From NCBI GenBank assembly GCA_963760285.1, contig CAVXCI010000001.1, positions 1,984,001 through 2,048,000 on the forward strand: a stretch of 64,000 nt of DNA. The letters are read 5' to 3'. Numbering within the stretch: position 1 is the stretch's first letter; each line of letters starts with the position of its first letter. The notes under the pieces are model-generated. The model saw only the letters and a program-made list of their open reading frames with translations. It ran no database searches and was not told the DNA's origin. The stretch comes from PALSA-278 sp963760285 (GTDB lineage Bacteria > Acidobacteriota > Terriglobia > Acidiferrales > UBA7541). The position numbers and the translations under genes are program-made. Shown one piece after another: positions 45,360 through 54,143 of the stretch.

Positions 45360-46514
45360 TCAAACGATCCCACGCCGCAACTCATCAATGGGATAGAACG
45401 TTTCCCGCCACACCACGCCTCCCTGCGCCAGCGTGACCACCATCGAACGCAGAACCATGTAAACGAAGAGCAGCGCGCCGAGCGGGTAGGTGAGGCCGTA
45501 GAACCTCGATTCGCCCATCTCGTGAATTAAAATTCCCTGCAGAACGGCGGGAATCAGAGCGGCGAACGCAGCGGCCACGCGAATGGGACCGTGGGCGAAG
45601 AGCGCGCCAGCAAGGGGCAGCACGCTGGAAACCAGAATGAGCCCCACTGCTACCAGCGCAAGATAGATGTGGAAATTGAGAGCGGCAAACATATTTTTCG
45701 TTACGCCGCGGACAATGTTGCCAATGCCGTCCTGCCAGCGGACGCGCACCAGTCCGTCGCACGCGGCTACGCCGGACCGGAATCCGCTGTCCTTGATAAT
45801 CTTCCCCAGCTTCATGTCGTCGAGAACTTCCAGGGCCAAGCGGCGATGCGTTCCGCTGGCTTCATAGGCGGATCGCCGGACAAGTTGAAAGGCCCCCACG
45901 CCCGCATAGGACTTGCTGCCGGGATCGCTGACACGCCAAATGCGATTGCCGAGGATGAAGCAGAGGGCAAAAAAACCAAGGGCCACTTTTTCCAGAAAAC
46001 CGCGCATCTCCACTTCGGCCAGGAGCGTCAAATGGTCCCAGCGCTCGCGCTCCGCCAGCGCCAGCGCGCGGCCGAGGACGCCGGGCATGAAAACGACGTC
46101 GGCGTCGGTGAAAACCAGCCATTCACCCGTGGCGCGCCGGGCAGCTTCCTCGAGCGCGTAAGGCTTGCCCAGCCAACCCGGGGGCAATTCCGCGATGTGC
46201 ATCGCGGTCACGCGAGGATTTTGGGCGGCAAAATCGTCCAGGATTTTTCCCGTGACATCGGCGGAGCGATCGTCAGCGGCGATAATGTCGTAGTTGGGAT
46301 AATCCAGCGCGGCCATGGAAGCCAGCGCCGCGGGGAGTTTTTCGGCTTCGTCGCGGGCGGCGAATACAATGGAGACGTGCGGAAACGATCCAGTGAGGGA
46401 CGGTTGAATTTTGCCAAGGTTCGGAAGCTTTCGCAGACCGATGGCCGCGCGAATTCCCAGCGCCAGCCAGCCAAGGCCAATCACCAGGAACATGATTGTG
46501 GGGATGTGAGGCAA
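45360..46514 (-). CDS. Membrane glycosyltransferase, family 2 (HpnB-like)
   Basis: 384 residues. An N-terminal membrane helix (IMFLVIGLGWLALGIRAAIGL) precedes a GT-A domain: VSIVFAARDEAEKLPAAL, YDIIAADDRSADVTGKIL, GEWLVFTDADVVF (metal-binding D-x-D), and a later LEVLDDMKLGKII / RWQDG catalytic-type region. Three or more C-terminal helices follow. The order TM-GT2-TM resembles HpnB of hopanoid clusters and related lipid glycosyltransferases, but no hopanoid genes lie nearby, so the acceptor is unknown. Convergent with uvrB. Confidence 0.82.
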   Translation of the reverse strand: MPHIPTIMFLVIGLGWLALGIRAAIGLRKLPNLGKIQPSLTGSFPHVSIVFAARDEAEKLPAALASMAALDYPNYDIIAADDRSADVTGKILDDFAAQNPRVTAMHIAELPPGWLGKPYALEEAARRATGEWLVFTDADVVFMPGVLGRALALAERERWDHLTLLAEVEMRGFLEKVALGFFALCFILGNRIWRVSDPGSKSYAGVGAFQLVRRSAYEASGTHRRLALEVLDDMKLGKIIKDSGFRSGVAACDGLVRVRWQDGIGNIVRGVTKNMFAALNFHIYLALVAVGLILVSSVLPLAGALFAHGPIRVAAAFAALIPAVLQGILIHEMGESRFYGLTYPLGALLFVYMVLRSMVVTLAQGGVVWRETFYPIDELRRGIV

Positions 46515-46557
46515 TCGAAAAGTCCCGCACGGAGACGTGTTTCACGGTTATTCTAAC

Positions 46558-47451
46558 ATGCACATGAAACCCAGGTTTTCATTGGTTGGAGCCGGCCGCG
46601 CCGGCCGTGCGCTGGGCCGCGCACTTCGGGCCAAAGGTTGGCGCGTCCACGTTGTTGTTACCCGGTCTGCCGCGACGGCTCGCGAAGCGGTGCGCGCCGT
46701 TGGAGGCGGCGTTCCCTCCGGCAAGATTATTGCTGACATATTCGACGCCGATTTGATTCTGCTGGCGACGCCGGATGGCGCGCTGGAATCCGTGGCGGCA
46801 GAACTGGCGCGAGTAGGCGGAAAATTGTGCCGCGGAAGAATTGTCCTGCATACCAGTGGCGCGCTGGACCGCGGCGTCCTGGCGCCGTTGCGGAAATGTG
46901 GCGCGGCGACAGGTTCGGCGCATCCCATGCAGACTTTCGGCGGCAAGCGCGTCCCCAATTTGCGCGGCGTGCTTTTCGGCATAGAAGGCGATCCGCGCGC
47001 GTTGAAGATGGCGCGGCGCATGGCGCGCGAACTGGGCGGAATTCCCATCGTTGTTCCCGCGGGACGCAAGGTTGTTTACCACGCGGCGGCGGTGATGGTG
47101 GCCGGCCTGGGAATGGGCTTGCTGGAAGCGGCGGTTCAAGTGTTGATGAGCGCGGGATTCACGCGCCAGCGGGCCACGCAATCACTGTGGCTGCTGATGC
47201 GCCAAATGCTGGACGATGCGGAGCGGCTGAGTCCGCGCAAAGCATGGGCGGGACCGCTGTTGCGGGAGGATTTTGGCGTGATCGCGGCGCACTGGAAGGC
47301 TCTGCGGGAGTTTTCTCCGGAAATTCGCGGGACCTATGCAGCGCTGGCGCGGGTGGCGGCGCGGACGCTGTCAGCAGAGCCGGACCGAGTCATGCGAGAA
47401 TTGGAAGCGGTGCTATCGAACGGCCGCAGGAGAAAGAGAGGCAGGAATTGA
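46558..47451 (+). CDS. Rossmann-like/DUF2520 protein (NADP-dependent reductase-like)
   Basis: About 297 residues. The N-terminal Rossmann fold (FSLVGAGRAGRALGRALRAKGWRV: G-x-G-x-x-G) runs through LILLATPDGALESVA and LHTSGALDRGVL to AHPMQTFGG. The C-terminal helical domain (VVYHAAAVMVAGLGMGLLEAAV; WAGPLLREDFGVIAAHWKAL) is the DUF2520 part. The fold is shared with ketopantoate/pyrroline reductases; the reaction is not known. The ATG at 46558 is used rather than 46537. Its TGA overlaps the TTG of the next gene. Confidence 0.85.
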   Translation: MHMKPRFSLVGAGRAGRALGRALRAKGWRVHVVVTRSAATAREAVRAVGGGVPSGKIIADIFDADLILLATPDGALESVAAELARVGGKLCRGRIVLHTSGALDRGVLAPLRKCGAATGSAHPMQTFGGKRVPNLRGVLFGIEGDPRALKMARRMARELGGIPIVVPAGRKVVYHAAAVMVAGLGMGLLEAAVQVLMSAGFTRQRATQSLWLLMRQMLDDAERLSPRKAWAGPLLREDFGVIAAHWKALREFSPEIRGTYAALARVAARTLSAEPDRVMRELEAVLSNGRRRKRGRN

Positions 47452-48767
47452 AACAGTTGCAGATTCCCGTTGAACACGCCACGCTTGAAAATGGTTTGCG
47501 CGTGGTGATCTCGCCGGATACGAGCGCGCCGTTTGTCACCGTCGGCGTTTACTACCAAATCGGTTTTCGGCTGGAACCGCGCGGGCGCAGCGGATTCGCG
47601 CATCTCTTTGAGCACATGATGTTCCAAGGCTCGGAAAACGCCGGGAAGATGGAGCACATCAAGCTGATTAATTCGTCGGGCGGCGTGCTGAATGGGAGCA
47701 CCACCTATGACGTGACAAATTATTTTGAATCGGCGCCGTCGAATGCTTTGGAGAGGGTTCTTTGGCTGGAGGCGGACCGCATGCGCGCGTTGCGCGTGGA
47801 CGACGAAAATCTGCGCAACCAGCGCGACGTGGTGAAGGAAGAAGTTCGCGTCAATGTTTTGAACCAGCCCTACGGTGGATTTCCGTGGCTGGACTTGCCG
47901 CCGGTGGCGTTTCGCAACTGGCCGAACGCGCACAATTTTTACGGCGATTTTGCGGACCTGGACGCCGCCACGCTGGAAGATGTCCAGAAATTTTTCAAGA
48001 CGTATTACGCGCCGAACAATGCCGTGCTGCTGATATTGGGCGATGTGAAGCCCGAGGAAGGCATGGCGCTGGCGCGAAAGTATTTCAGCAACATTCCACC
48101 TGTGACAACGTTGCAGCGCGCGGACGTGAGCGAAGCTCCGCAAACGGAGGAGCGCCGCGGGGAAGTGGAAGAAAAATTCGGAACGCTGCCGGCCATGGCG
48201 ATTGGTTACCATGCGCCGGAACGTAACACTCCTGATTGGTATGCGGCAGGGCTGCTGGATCAGGCGCTGCATGGCGGGCGCGCCGGGCGCATTACGCGCG
48301 AACTGGTCCTGGAAAGGCAGATTGCCGTGGAGACTTCAGGAGGAATCAATCATCCTTCGGGTGATCTTTTTGATTACAACGGCCCCACGCTGATGGTGAC
48401 GACAATATTTTACAAGCCGGAATACACGCCGGAGGCAATGCTGGCGGCGTATGACCAGGTGATTGCCGAAATTTCGGAGAAGGGCGTGTCACAGGAAGAG
48501 CTGGACGAAGTGAAGGTAAAATTCTTCGCTGATTATTACAGCATGCTGGAAGGAGGCATGGGCGCTTCCATTCCACGGTTTGGATTGACGCACTACCTGG
48601 CGTGCTTCTCGCTGTTTGACAATGATCCCAACCGGATTAACACCGTGCTCCAGGGATTCAACGAAGTGACGCCTGCGGCGGTGAGCGCGGTGGCCAGGAA
48701 AATGCTGAGGCCGCGGAATCGTGCCGTGCTTTCCAGATTGCCGTCGAAAAATGGAGGCGGCCAGTGA
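47448..48767 (+). CDS. M16-family zinc metallopeptidase, catalytic subunit
   Basis: 439 residues. Inverted zinc motif HLFEH at 52-56 within GFAHLFEHMMFQGSEN and the downstream glutamate in NQRDVVKEEVRVN are the complete M16 active site. The second half-domain contains GGRAGRITRELVLERQIAVE. The start is a TTG at 47448 that overlaps the DUF2520 stop (TTGA), because EHATLENGLRVVISPD must be included. It overlaps the next M16 gene by 4 bp. The two proteins form the common catalytic/non-catalytic processing-peptidase-like pair. A signal peptide is not evident from this start. Confidence 0.9.
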   Translation: MKQLQIPVEHATLENGLRVVISPDTSAPFVTVGVYYQIGFRLEPRGRSGFAHLFEHMMFQGSENAGKMEHIKLINSSGGVLNGSTTYDVTNYFESAPSNALERVLWLEADRMRALRVDDENLRNQRDVVKEEVRVNVLNQPYGGFPWLDLPPVAFRNWPNAHNFYGDFADLDAATLEDVQKFFKTYYAPNNAVLLILGDVKPEEGMALARKYFSNIPPVTTLQRADVSEAPQTEERRGEVEEKFGTLPAMAIGYHAPERNTPDWYAAGLLDQALHGGRAGRITRELVLERQIAVETSGGINHPSGDLFDYNGPTLMVTTIFYKPEYTPEAMLAAYDQVIAEISEKGVSQEELDEVKVKFFADYYSMLEGGMGASIPRFGLTHYLACFSLFDNDPNRINTVLQGFNEVTPAAVSAVARKMLRPRNRAVLSRLPSKNGGGQ

Positions 48768-50143
48768 GCGAAGTCACAACGGTGAAATCTCCAAGGCAAA
48801 CACCGCCTCCGCTGGGCGCGCCGCGTCCGGTGGCGTGGCCCTCGCGCACTACTTTTCGCCTGGCAAATGGAATGCAGGTTGTTCTGGTGGAGCGGAGGAA
48901 TTTTCCACGAGTGCGGATGGAACTGTTTTTTCGGAGTGGCAATGCGGTGGTGGCGCATCGTTCGCCGGGATTGGCGGGAATCACGGCCACGGTGGTCCGA
49001 ACCGGGACGGATAATCGCAGCCAGCGACAGATAGACGAGGAGTTGCGGCGCATGGGCGCGGGATTGAGCACCTCCGCGGGAATGGACAACAGCGCGATAG
49101 CGGTTTCCGGGCTCTCTGAATTCGCGGCCGGATTGTCGGAGCTGGTGGGTGACCTGGCGCGCCGCGCGTCCTTTCCCGAGAATGAATTTGAACGCGAGCG
49201 CCGGCAAAAGGTGGAAGAGCTGCGCATTGACCGCACCACGCCAGGATTTCTGAGCAGTGAAAGAATGCGGCATGTGCTTTTCGGCAGGCATCCGTACGCG
49301 CGGATTGCTCCCACGGAGGAGCAGGTGCAGGCCTATCGCCGGGAAGATCTGAAAACTTTTTACGATGAACAATACGTTCCCGCGAATGCGTTACTGGTGG
49401 CCGCGGGAGATTTTGAAGCGCCGCGCGTGCGCGAGCTGCTGGAGAAGCAATTCGGAGAATGGAACGCGCCGGCGCCGGTGAAACCGGCCATGGAAGCGCC
49501 GCCGGAATTGAGCGGGCGGCGAGTTTATCTGGTGGATTTGCCGGGCGCGGTGCAGGCCGATGTGCTGGTGGGGAATCGCGCCATCACGCGGCGGCATCCG
49601 GACTGGCACCGGCTGGTGCTGGCGAATTCGCTGTTTGGAGGAGCGTTCAATTCGCGGCTGGTGCGCAACATCCGCGAAGAGAAGGGCTACACCTACAGTC
49701 CGCGAAGCGCGGCGAATGCGCTGCGCGAGTTCGGATATTTCACGGTGAACGCGGCGGTGCGCAACGAGGTGACGGCAGCAACGCTGGCGGAGATATTTTA
49801 CGAAATTGACCGCATGCGCGCTTTGCCCGTGGGCGCGGATGAACTGAACGACGCGAAGAATTATCTGACCGGCGCATTTTCGCTGGGCGTGGCCACGCTG
49901 GATGGAGTAGCGGGACAGATTTCCAGCCTGTATCTGGAACAGATGCCGGAGGATTATCTGGAAAAGTACCGCGAGCGAATTCAGGCGCTGACAGCGGAGG
50001 ACGTCCTGCTGGCGGCGCGACGGTATTTCGATTCGGCGAACGCGCAGATTGTGATTGTGGGCGATGCCGCGGCGCTGCGCGAGCAGGCGGCGCTTTTCGG
50101 CCCCGTGGAAGAATGGACGGCGGACGGAAAGCGGCGGAACTGA
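48764..50143 (+). CDS. M16-family peptidase-like protein, non-catalytic partner
   Basis: 459 residues. Homologous to M16 peptidases (TTFRLANGMQVVLVERRNFPRVRMELFFRSGNAV; RREDLKTFYDEQYVPANALLVAAGDF), but at the place of HxxEH it has HRSPGLAGITATVVRTG, so no zinc site. It keeps the substrate-binding R/Y pair in NSRLVRNIREEKGYTYSPRS near residue 300. This is the expected state of the partner in M16B heterodimers. ATGA overlap with the catalytic subunit supports equal expression. Confidence 0.9.
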   Translation: MSEVTTVKSPRQTPPPLGAPRPVAWPSRTTFRLANGMQVVLVERRNFPRVRMELFFRSGNAVVAHRSPGLAGITATVVRTGTDNRSQRQIDEELRRMGAGLSTSAGMDNSAIAVSGLSEFAAGLSELVGDLARRASFPENEFERERRQKVEELRIDRTTPGFLSSERMRHVLFGRHPYARIAPTEEQVQAYRREDLKTFYDEQYVPANALLVAAGDFEAPRVRELLEKQFGEWNAPAPVKPAMEAPPELSGRRVYLVDLPGAVQADVLVGNRAITRRHPDWHRLVLANSLFGGAFNSRLVRNIREEKGYTYSPRSAANALREFGYFTVNAAVRNEVTAATLAEIFYEIDRMRALPVGADELNDAKNYLTGAFSLGVATLDGVAGQISSLYLEQMPEDYLEKYRERIQALTAEDVLLAARRYFDSANAQIVIVGDAAALREQAALFGPVEEWTADGKRRN

Positions 50144-50146
50144 AGA

Positions 50147-50584
50147 ATGAGGGTGCGACTTCCTGGGCTGGCGTTCCGGCGCGCCAGACTCGAATCAGGG
50201 ATGAATGCCAGTAACCATATGGATGGCATGACGGCTGGTTTACGGCGGGCGCGATTGCTGACCGGCATCCTCTGCCTTCTCGCGGTCCCGCTGGCCGCCA
50301 AAACCAAGCCCGCGCCGCATTCCATCAACCTCAACACCGCCACCGCCGAGCAATTAACGCAATTGCCGGGAATCGGGCACGCGCGGGCGCAGTCCATTCT
50401 GGATTTCCGCAAAAAAAACGGCCCCTTTCGCAGCGTGAATGACCTGCTGGTGATCCACGGCATTTCCAAGAAGGAGATGGACAAGATCCGGCCGTACATT
50501 TTTGTCGGCGCCGCGGCGCCGGCGCATCCTCCCGCGGCAAGCCCCAAACCTAAAAGCAAAACCGCGCAGACCCCGAATTCCTAG
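50147..50584 (+). CDS. Helix-hairpin-helix (ComEA-type) protein
   Basis: 145 residues. An N-terminal signal/anchor stretch (ARLLTGILCLLAVPLAAK) precedes the double helix-hairpin-helix domain: INLNTATAEQLTQLPGIGHARAQSILDFRKKNGPF and DLLVIHGISKKEMDKIRPYIF. A low-complexity Ala/Pro/Lys tail ends it. The fold binds DNA, and in ComEA it does so outside the cytoplasmic membrane during competence; the short size fits that class. No comEC is near. The exact start is uncertain, with ATG codons at 50201 and 50228 also possible. It ends 4 bp into the convergent ribBA-like gene. Confidence 0.82.
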   Translation: MRVRLPGLAFRRARLESGMNASNHMDGMTAGLRRARLLTGILCLLAVPLAAKTKPAPHSINLNTATAEQLTQLPGIGHARAQSILDFRKKNGPFRSVNDLLVIHGISKKEMDKIRPYIFVGAAAPAHPPAASPKPKSKTAQTPNS

Positions 50585-51801
50585 AAGTTTTGGTGGGATG
50601 CCCGCGTGGGCGAAAGGTCCAGCGGGACCTGGTCCGCGATTTCCAGGCCGTAACCCTGCAGGGCAACGACTTTGCGCGGATGGTTGGTGAGGACACGGAT
50701 GCGGCGCAGGCCGAGGTCAATCAAAATCTGCGCGCCGATGCCGCTTTCATGCTGCACCTGGCGCTGCACGCTGAGGTCACGATCCAACTGGCCGCGCGCG
50801 TGAAGCAAAATTGGAGGCAGGTCACCGGAATCTTCGCCGGCGGCGCCGATGCGAAATCCGCGGCCGGTGTGATGGAGGTAGACAAGCACTCCGCGGTTCT
50901 CGGCGGCGATGGCCTGCAGAGAGCGGTCAATGATGGCGCGGCAATCGCAGGCGGTGGATTGCAGCACGTCTCCCGCGAGGCAGTGGGAATGGACACGGAC
51001 AAGAGCGGGCGGTTCGCCAGCGGGATCGCCACGAAGCAGCGCTACATGGAGCTCGGAATCCACGTCACTTGCGTAGGCGATCATGCGGAAATCGCCGTAT
51101 GGCGTGGGCAGAATGGATTCGGCGATGCGCCGGACGTAGCGTTCATGCTTCATGCGGTACTCAATCAGGCTGGCGACAGTAAGCATTTTTAGATTGTGCT
51201 CGCGGCAGAATTCCGCCAGCTGCGGCGTGCGCGCCATGGTGCCGTCGGGGTTCATGATTTCGCAGATGACGCCGGCGGGATCCAGGCCGGCGATGCGCGC
51301 GAGGTCCACGGAGGCCTCGGTTTGTCCGGCGCGAACCAGGACGCCGCCGCGGCGGGCGCGCAAGGGAAAAATGTGGCCGGGACGGGCAAGGTCTTCGGGG
51401 CGGGTGTCCGGGCTGATGGCCGCGAGAATGGTGGTGGCGCGGTCGGCGGCGCTGATGCCGGTGGTGGTGCCAAGGCGCGCGTCAATGGATTCGGTGAAAG
51501 GGGTTCCGAAGGCGGACGTGTTGCGGGAGGCCATCATGGTAAGGCCGAGGATGTCGCAACGCTCCTCGGTGAGCGCCAGGCAGATGAGTCCGCGGCCGTG
51601 AGTAGCCATGAAGTTAACGGCTTCGGGTGTGATTTTGGCGGCGGCCATGGCCAGGTCACCTTCGTTTTCGCGGTCCTCATCATCAATGAGGACAATCATG
51701 CGGCCGCGGCGGATTTCCTCCAGAGCTTCCTGCACGGTGGCGAACTGTGCTTTGAAAGCGTTCACGGCCGCGCCCCAGGAGCGAAAACGTTTCGCTCGCA
51801 T
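50581..51801 (-). CDS. RibBA-like protein: DHBP synthase with degenerate GTP cyclohydrolase II domain
   Basis: Residues about 1-205 are a complete 3,4-dihydroxy-2-butanone-4-phosphate synthase: GRMIVLIDDEDRENEGDLAMAA, GRGLICLALTEERC, TTGISAADRATTI, RPGHIFPLRARRGGVLVRAGQTEASVDLARIAGLDPAGVICEIMN (read in parts). The C-terminal half keeps the zinc cysteines (HSHCLAGDVLQSTACDC) but has YLHHTGRGFRIG where QEGRGIGL is usual. It also has VQHESGIGAQ where D-x-R-x-Y-GIGAQ is usual, so catalytic Asp, Arg and Tyr are missing. DHBP synthase activity is expected; GTP cyclohydrolase activity is doubtful. Start 51801 gives 406 residues; an open frame continues to 52059 but has no homology. Confidence 0.9.
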   Translation of the reverse strand: MRAKRFRSWGAAVNAFKAQFATVQEALEEIRRGRMIVLIDDEDRENEGDLAMAAAKITPEAVNFMATHGRGLICLALTEERCDILGLTMMASRNTSAFGTPFTESIDARLGTTTGISAADRATTILAAISPDTRPEDLARPGHIFPLRARRGGVLVRAGQTEASVDLARIAGLDPAGVICEIMNPDGTMARTPQLAEFCREHNLKMLTVASLIEYRMKHERYVRRIAESILPTPYGDFRMIAYASDVDSELHVALLRGDPAGEPPALVRVHSHCLAGDVLQSTACDCRAIIDRSLQAIAAENRGVLVYLHHTGRGFRIGAAGEDSGDLPPILLHARGQLDRDLSVQRQVQHESGIGAQILIDLGLRRIRVLTNHPRKVVALQGYGLEIADQVPLDLSPTRASHQNF

Positions 51802-51982
51802 GAATTCAGGAAAATCGAAATTGGCGGAAGCGTGCTTCCGGCGCCAGTGCCGCGACAGGCGGCTTTGCTGCGCCTCGTTGAATCCCCATACATGACTACT
51901 ATTCTCCGCGCAAAGAGGAAAATTGCAAACCGTGGTGTCAGGATTGTTTGCTGTTGTCGAACACCTAAAACCCGAGGCGCGC

Positions 51983-53971
51983 TTAATGTCCAGTGGATTT
52001 GGAATCAGCCGACGCGGATGGAGAGAGTTGTGGGAGGCCGATCTGCCGCGCGACTTCACCGTAACAGGGGGATGCGCGCACTCCGGCGTATGCCGGATCC
52101 ACGTTCAGATAGAGCAGCGCTGGTTCGCGCTCGCGGAGACCTCCCCGAAGCGCCGCGCATGTCCCGGCAGAGTCGCCGAGCCACGCGTATTCCTGAGCCG
52201 CGACAATGCCCAAATTCCAACGAGGGTCGCCATTGAGCCTGAAGAAGTCCAGCCGCGCGCGGGCAAAGCCGCGAATTCCATCGCGGGCGAACCCGTCCTC
52301 GATTGCATTAGCCTCGGCCTCGCGCAGCGGGCCAGGCAACTGGCGTGCGCCTTTGGCGGCCAACCGGGCATATTCCGCGTCGCGCCCCTGGACCAGATAC
52401 CATTCCTCGATGCGGAAATGTGCGGGACCGAAATCCGCGTCCATAGCCAGAGCGCGATCGTACTCTTGTTTCGCTTGCGGATAATTGCCATGGAGATAAT
52501 CCACGAAACCCTGATCTACCAGCATGATGGGCGAGAGCGGGTCCAGACCCTCCGCTGCGTTCATTTCCGTGGCGGCATCATCCAGCCGCAATTCGGGGAT
52601 CAGATAGAAGTCCGCATACCACTGGTGAGCCGTCGCGTAGTTGGGATCCAGATCGACGGCGCGCTGGAATTCGCGTCCCGCCGTGGCCCAGTCCCATTCA
52701 AAAACAGCGCTGACCGCGCCGAGGGCCGTGTGCGCTTCCGCCGAATCACCGTCAAGTGCCAGCGCCTGCAGCGCCGCCTGGCGCGCCAGCGGCGCGAACT
52801 GCCCTCCAGGATCGCCGTTGAGCCCATATAGCACGTACACATCCGCGAGGCTGGCAAGTGCGGGAGCAAAGTGCGGGTCTTCGGCGGCGGCGCGGGAAAA
52901 ATACTCGGCGGCTTTGTCAAAGGTACGCACATCCCGATGGTTCCAGATATAAAGCCCGCGGAGGTAGTCGTCATGGGCCCGTGGGTTTACGCTGTCCGAC
53001 GCGGCAGAGGCGCTGGCAGGGGACAGCCCGGCTTCGGGCTTCACGGCGGCGCGGACCTCGCGGGCCACGTCGCGGGCCACGCGGTCCTGCAGGGCGATGA
53101 TTTCATCTACCGAGCCTTCATATGTCCCGGCCCAGATGTGCCGGTCGTTTTTCGCTTCGATAAGCTGTGCGGTGATGCGGACGTGATTGCCCGCGCGCAC
53201 CACCGAGCCTTCCATCACTCCTTCCACGCCAAGTTGGCGAGCGATGTCCGGCAGAGAGCGGTGTTCGTTAGGGAACTGCGAAGCCGAAGTGCGGGAAACC
53301 ACGCGCAGTTCGTGAATATGCGCCACCTCGGTGGTGAGCTCATCGGTGATGCCCGCGGCAAAGTAGTCCTGTGCTGGATCGCCGGAAAGATTTTGCAGCG
53401 GCAGCACGGCGAGAGAATGAATTCTAGCGCCTCCGGCCTCCACATTTCCCGGGGAGCGATTCGACCAGCGTTCCAGCAGTACGCCCGCGAAGATTACCAG
53501 CACAATCGTCAGGACGACGCCGGCCAGGGTTCCGCGATGCTGAACAGTTGCGGGACCCAAGCTTGCGCTGGCGGTCTTGACGGGAAGGGCGCGCTCGGAA
53601 GCGACGCTTGATTCCACAGTGGAGGTGGGGACGAGCGATGCCTCGGGGGCATTCCGAACATCGCCAACCAGGCGAAAACCGCGCTTGGGAATGGTTTCGA
53701 TTTGAATTACGCCTCCCGCACCGGCCAGAAGTTTGCGCAGGGCGGAAATGTAGACGGACAGATTTACTTCTTCCACGAAGGTATCCGGCCATATGGCGCG
53801 CATCAGGTCTTCTTTGGTGACGAGTTCGTTGGCCCGGGTGGCGAGGACCGCCAGAACCTCAACGGCGCGTGGAGCGAGATCTACCCGCTGCCCGTTGCGA
53901 AGCAGAACCCTATTCTCTACAAACAGTTGGAAGGGACCCAGTTGAAGTATCTCTTGCGGAGTCTTAGGCAT
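51983..53971 (-). CDS. Winged-helix transcriptional regulator with TM, TolB-like and TPR domains
   Basis: 662 residues. OmpR/PhoB-type winged helix at about 8-105 (LAPRAVEVLAVLATRANELVTKEDLMRAIWPDTFVEEVNLSVYISALRKLL ... IQIETIPKRGFRLVGDV). A transmembrane segment lies at about 150-170 (GTLAGVVLTIVLVIFAGVLL). Then a FlgO/TolB-like segment (SLAVLPLQNLSGDPAQDYFAAGITDELTTEVAHI), followed by TPRs. This is the CadC-like one-component layout abundant in Acidobacteriota: DNA binding inside, sensing outside. The divergent neighbour at 54144 is a candidate target. Signal unknown. Its 3' end overlaps the unused upstream part of the ribBA-like frame, not that gene itself. Confidence 0.9.
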   Translation of the reverse strand: MPKTPQEILQLGPFQLFVENRVLLRNGQRVDLAPRAVEVLAVLATRANELVTKEDLMRAIWPDTFVEEVNLSVYISALRKLLAGAGGVIQIETIPKRGFRLVGDVRNAPEASLVPTSTVESSVASERALPVKTASASLGPATVQHRGTLAGVVLTIVLVIFAGVLLERWSNRSPGNVEAGGARIHSLAVLPLQNLSGDPAQDYFAAGITDELTTEVAHIHELRVVSRTSASQFPNEHRSLPDIARQLGVEGVMEGSVVRAGNHVRITAQLIEAKNDRHIWAGTYEGSVDEIIALQDRVARDVAREVRAAVKPEAGLSPASASAASDSVNPRAHDDYLRGLYIWNHRDVRTFDKAAEYFSRAAAEDPHFAPALASLADVYVLYGLNGDPGGQFAPLARQAALQALALDGDSAEAHTALGAVSAVFEWDWATAGREFQRAVDLDPNYATAHQWYADFYLIPELRLDDAATEMNAAEGLDPLSPIMLVDQGFVDYLHGNYPQAKQEYDRALAMDADFGPAHFRIEEWYLVQGRDAEYARLAAKGARQLPGPLREAEANAIEDGFARDGIRGFARARLDFFRLNGDPRWNLGIVAAQEYAWLGDSAGTCAALRGGLREREPALLYLNVDPAYAGVRASPCYGEVARQIGLPQLSPSASADSKSTGH

Positions 53972-54143
53972 GCCAATGACGTCTTAACAAATAATTAAAG
54001 GTTTCTAAAAGACGAAAGCCTTCATTCCTTGCAAGCATCCAGACAGTACGGTCACCAGCCCGGGAATGCCCAGCCATGCTAGCACAGGGCGGTCTGGCGA
54101 GCGAGACCATCTCCCGCAGCCGCACCGTCAAAGGAGATATGCC

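Noticed and set aside
51802..52059. N-terminal extension and FMN riboswitch upstream of the ribBA-like gene
   Set aside because: The upstream 86 codons have no family similarity and overlap the neighbouring regulator's 3' end. I could not find the conserved RFN core.
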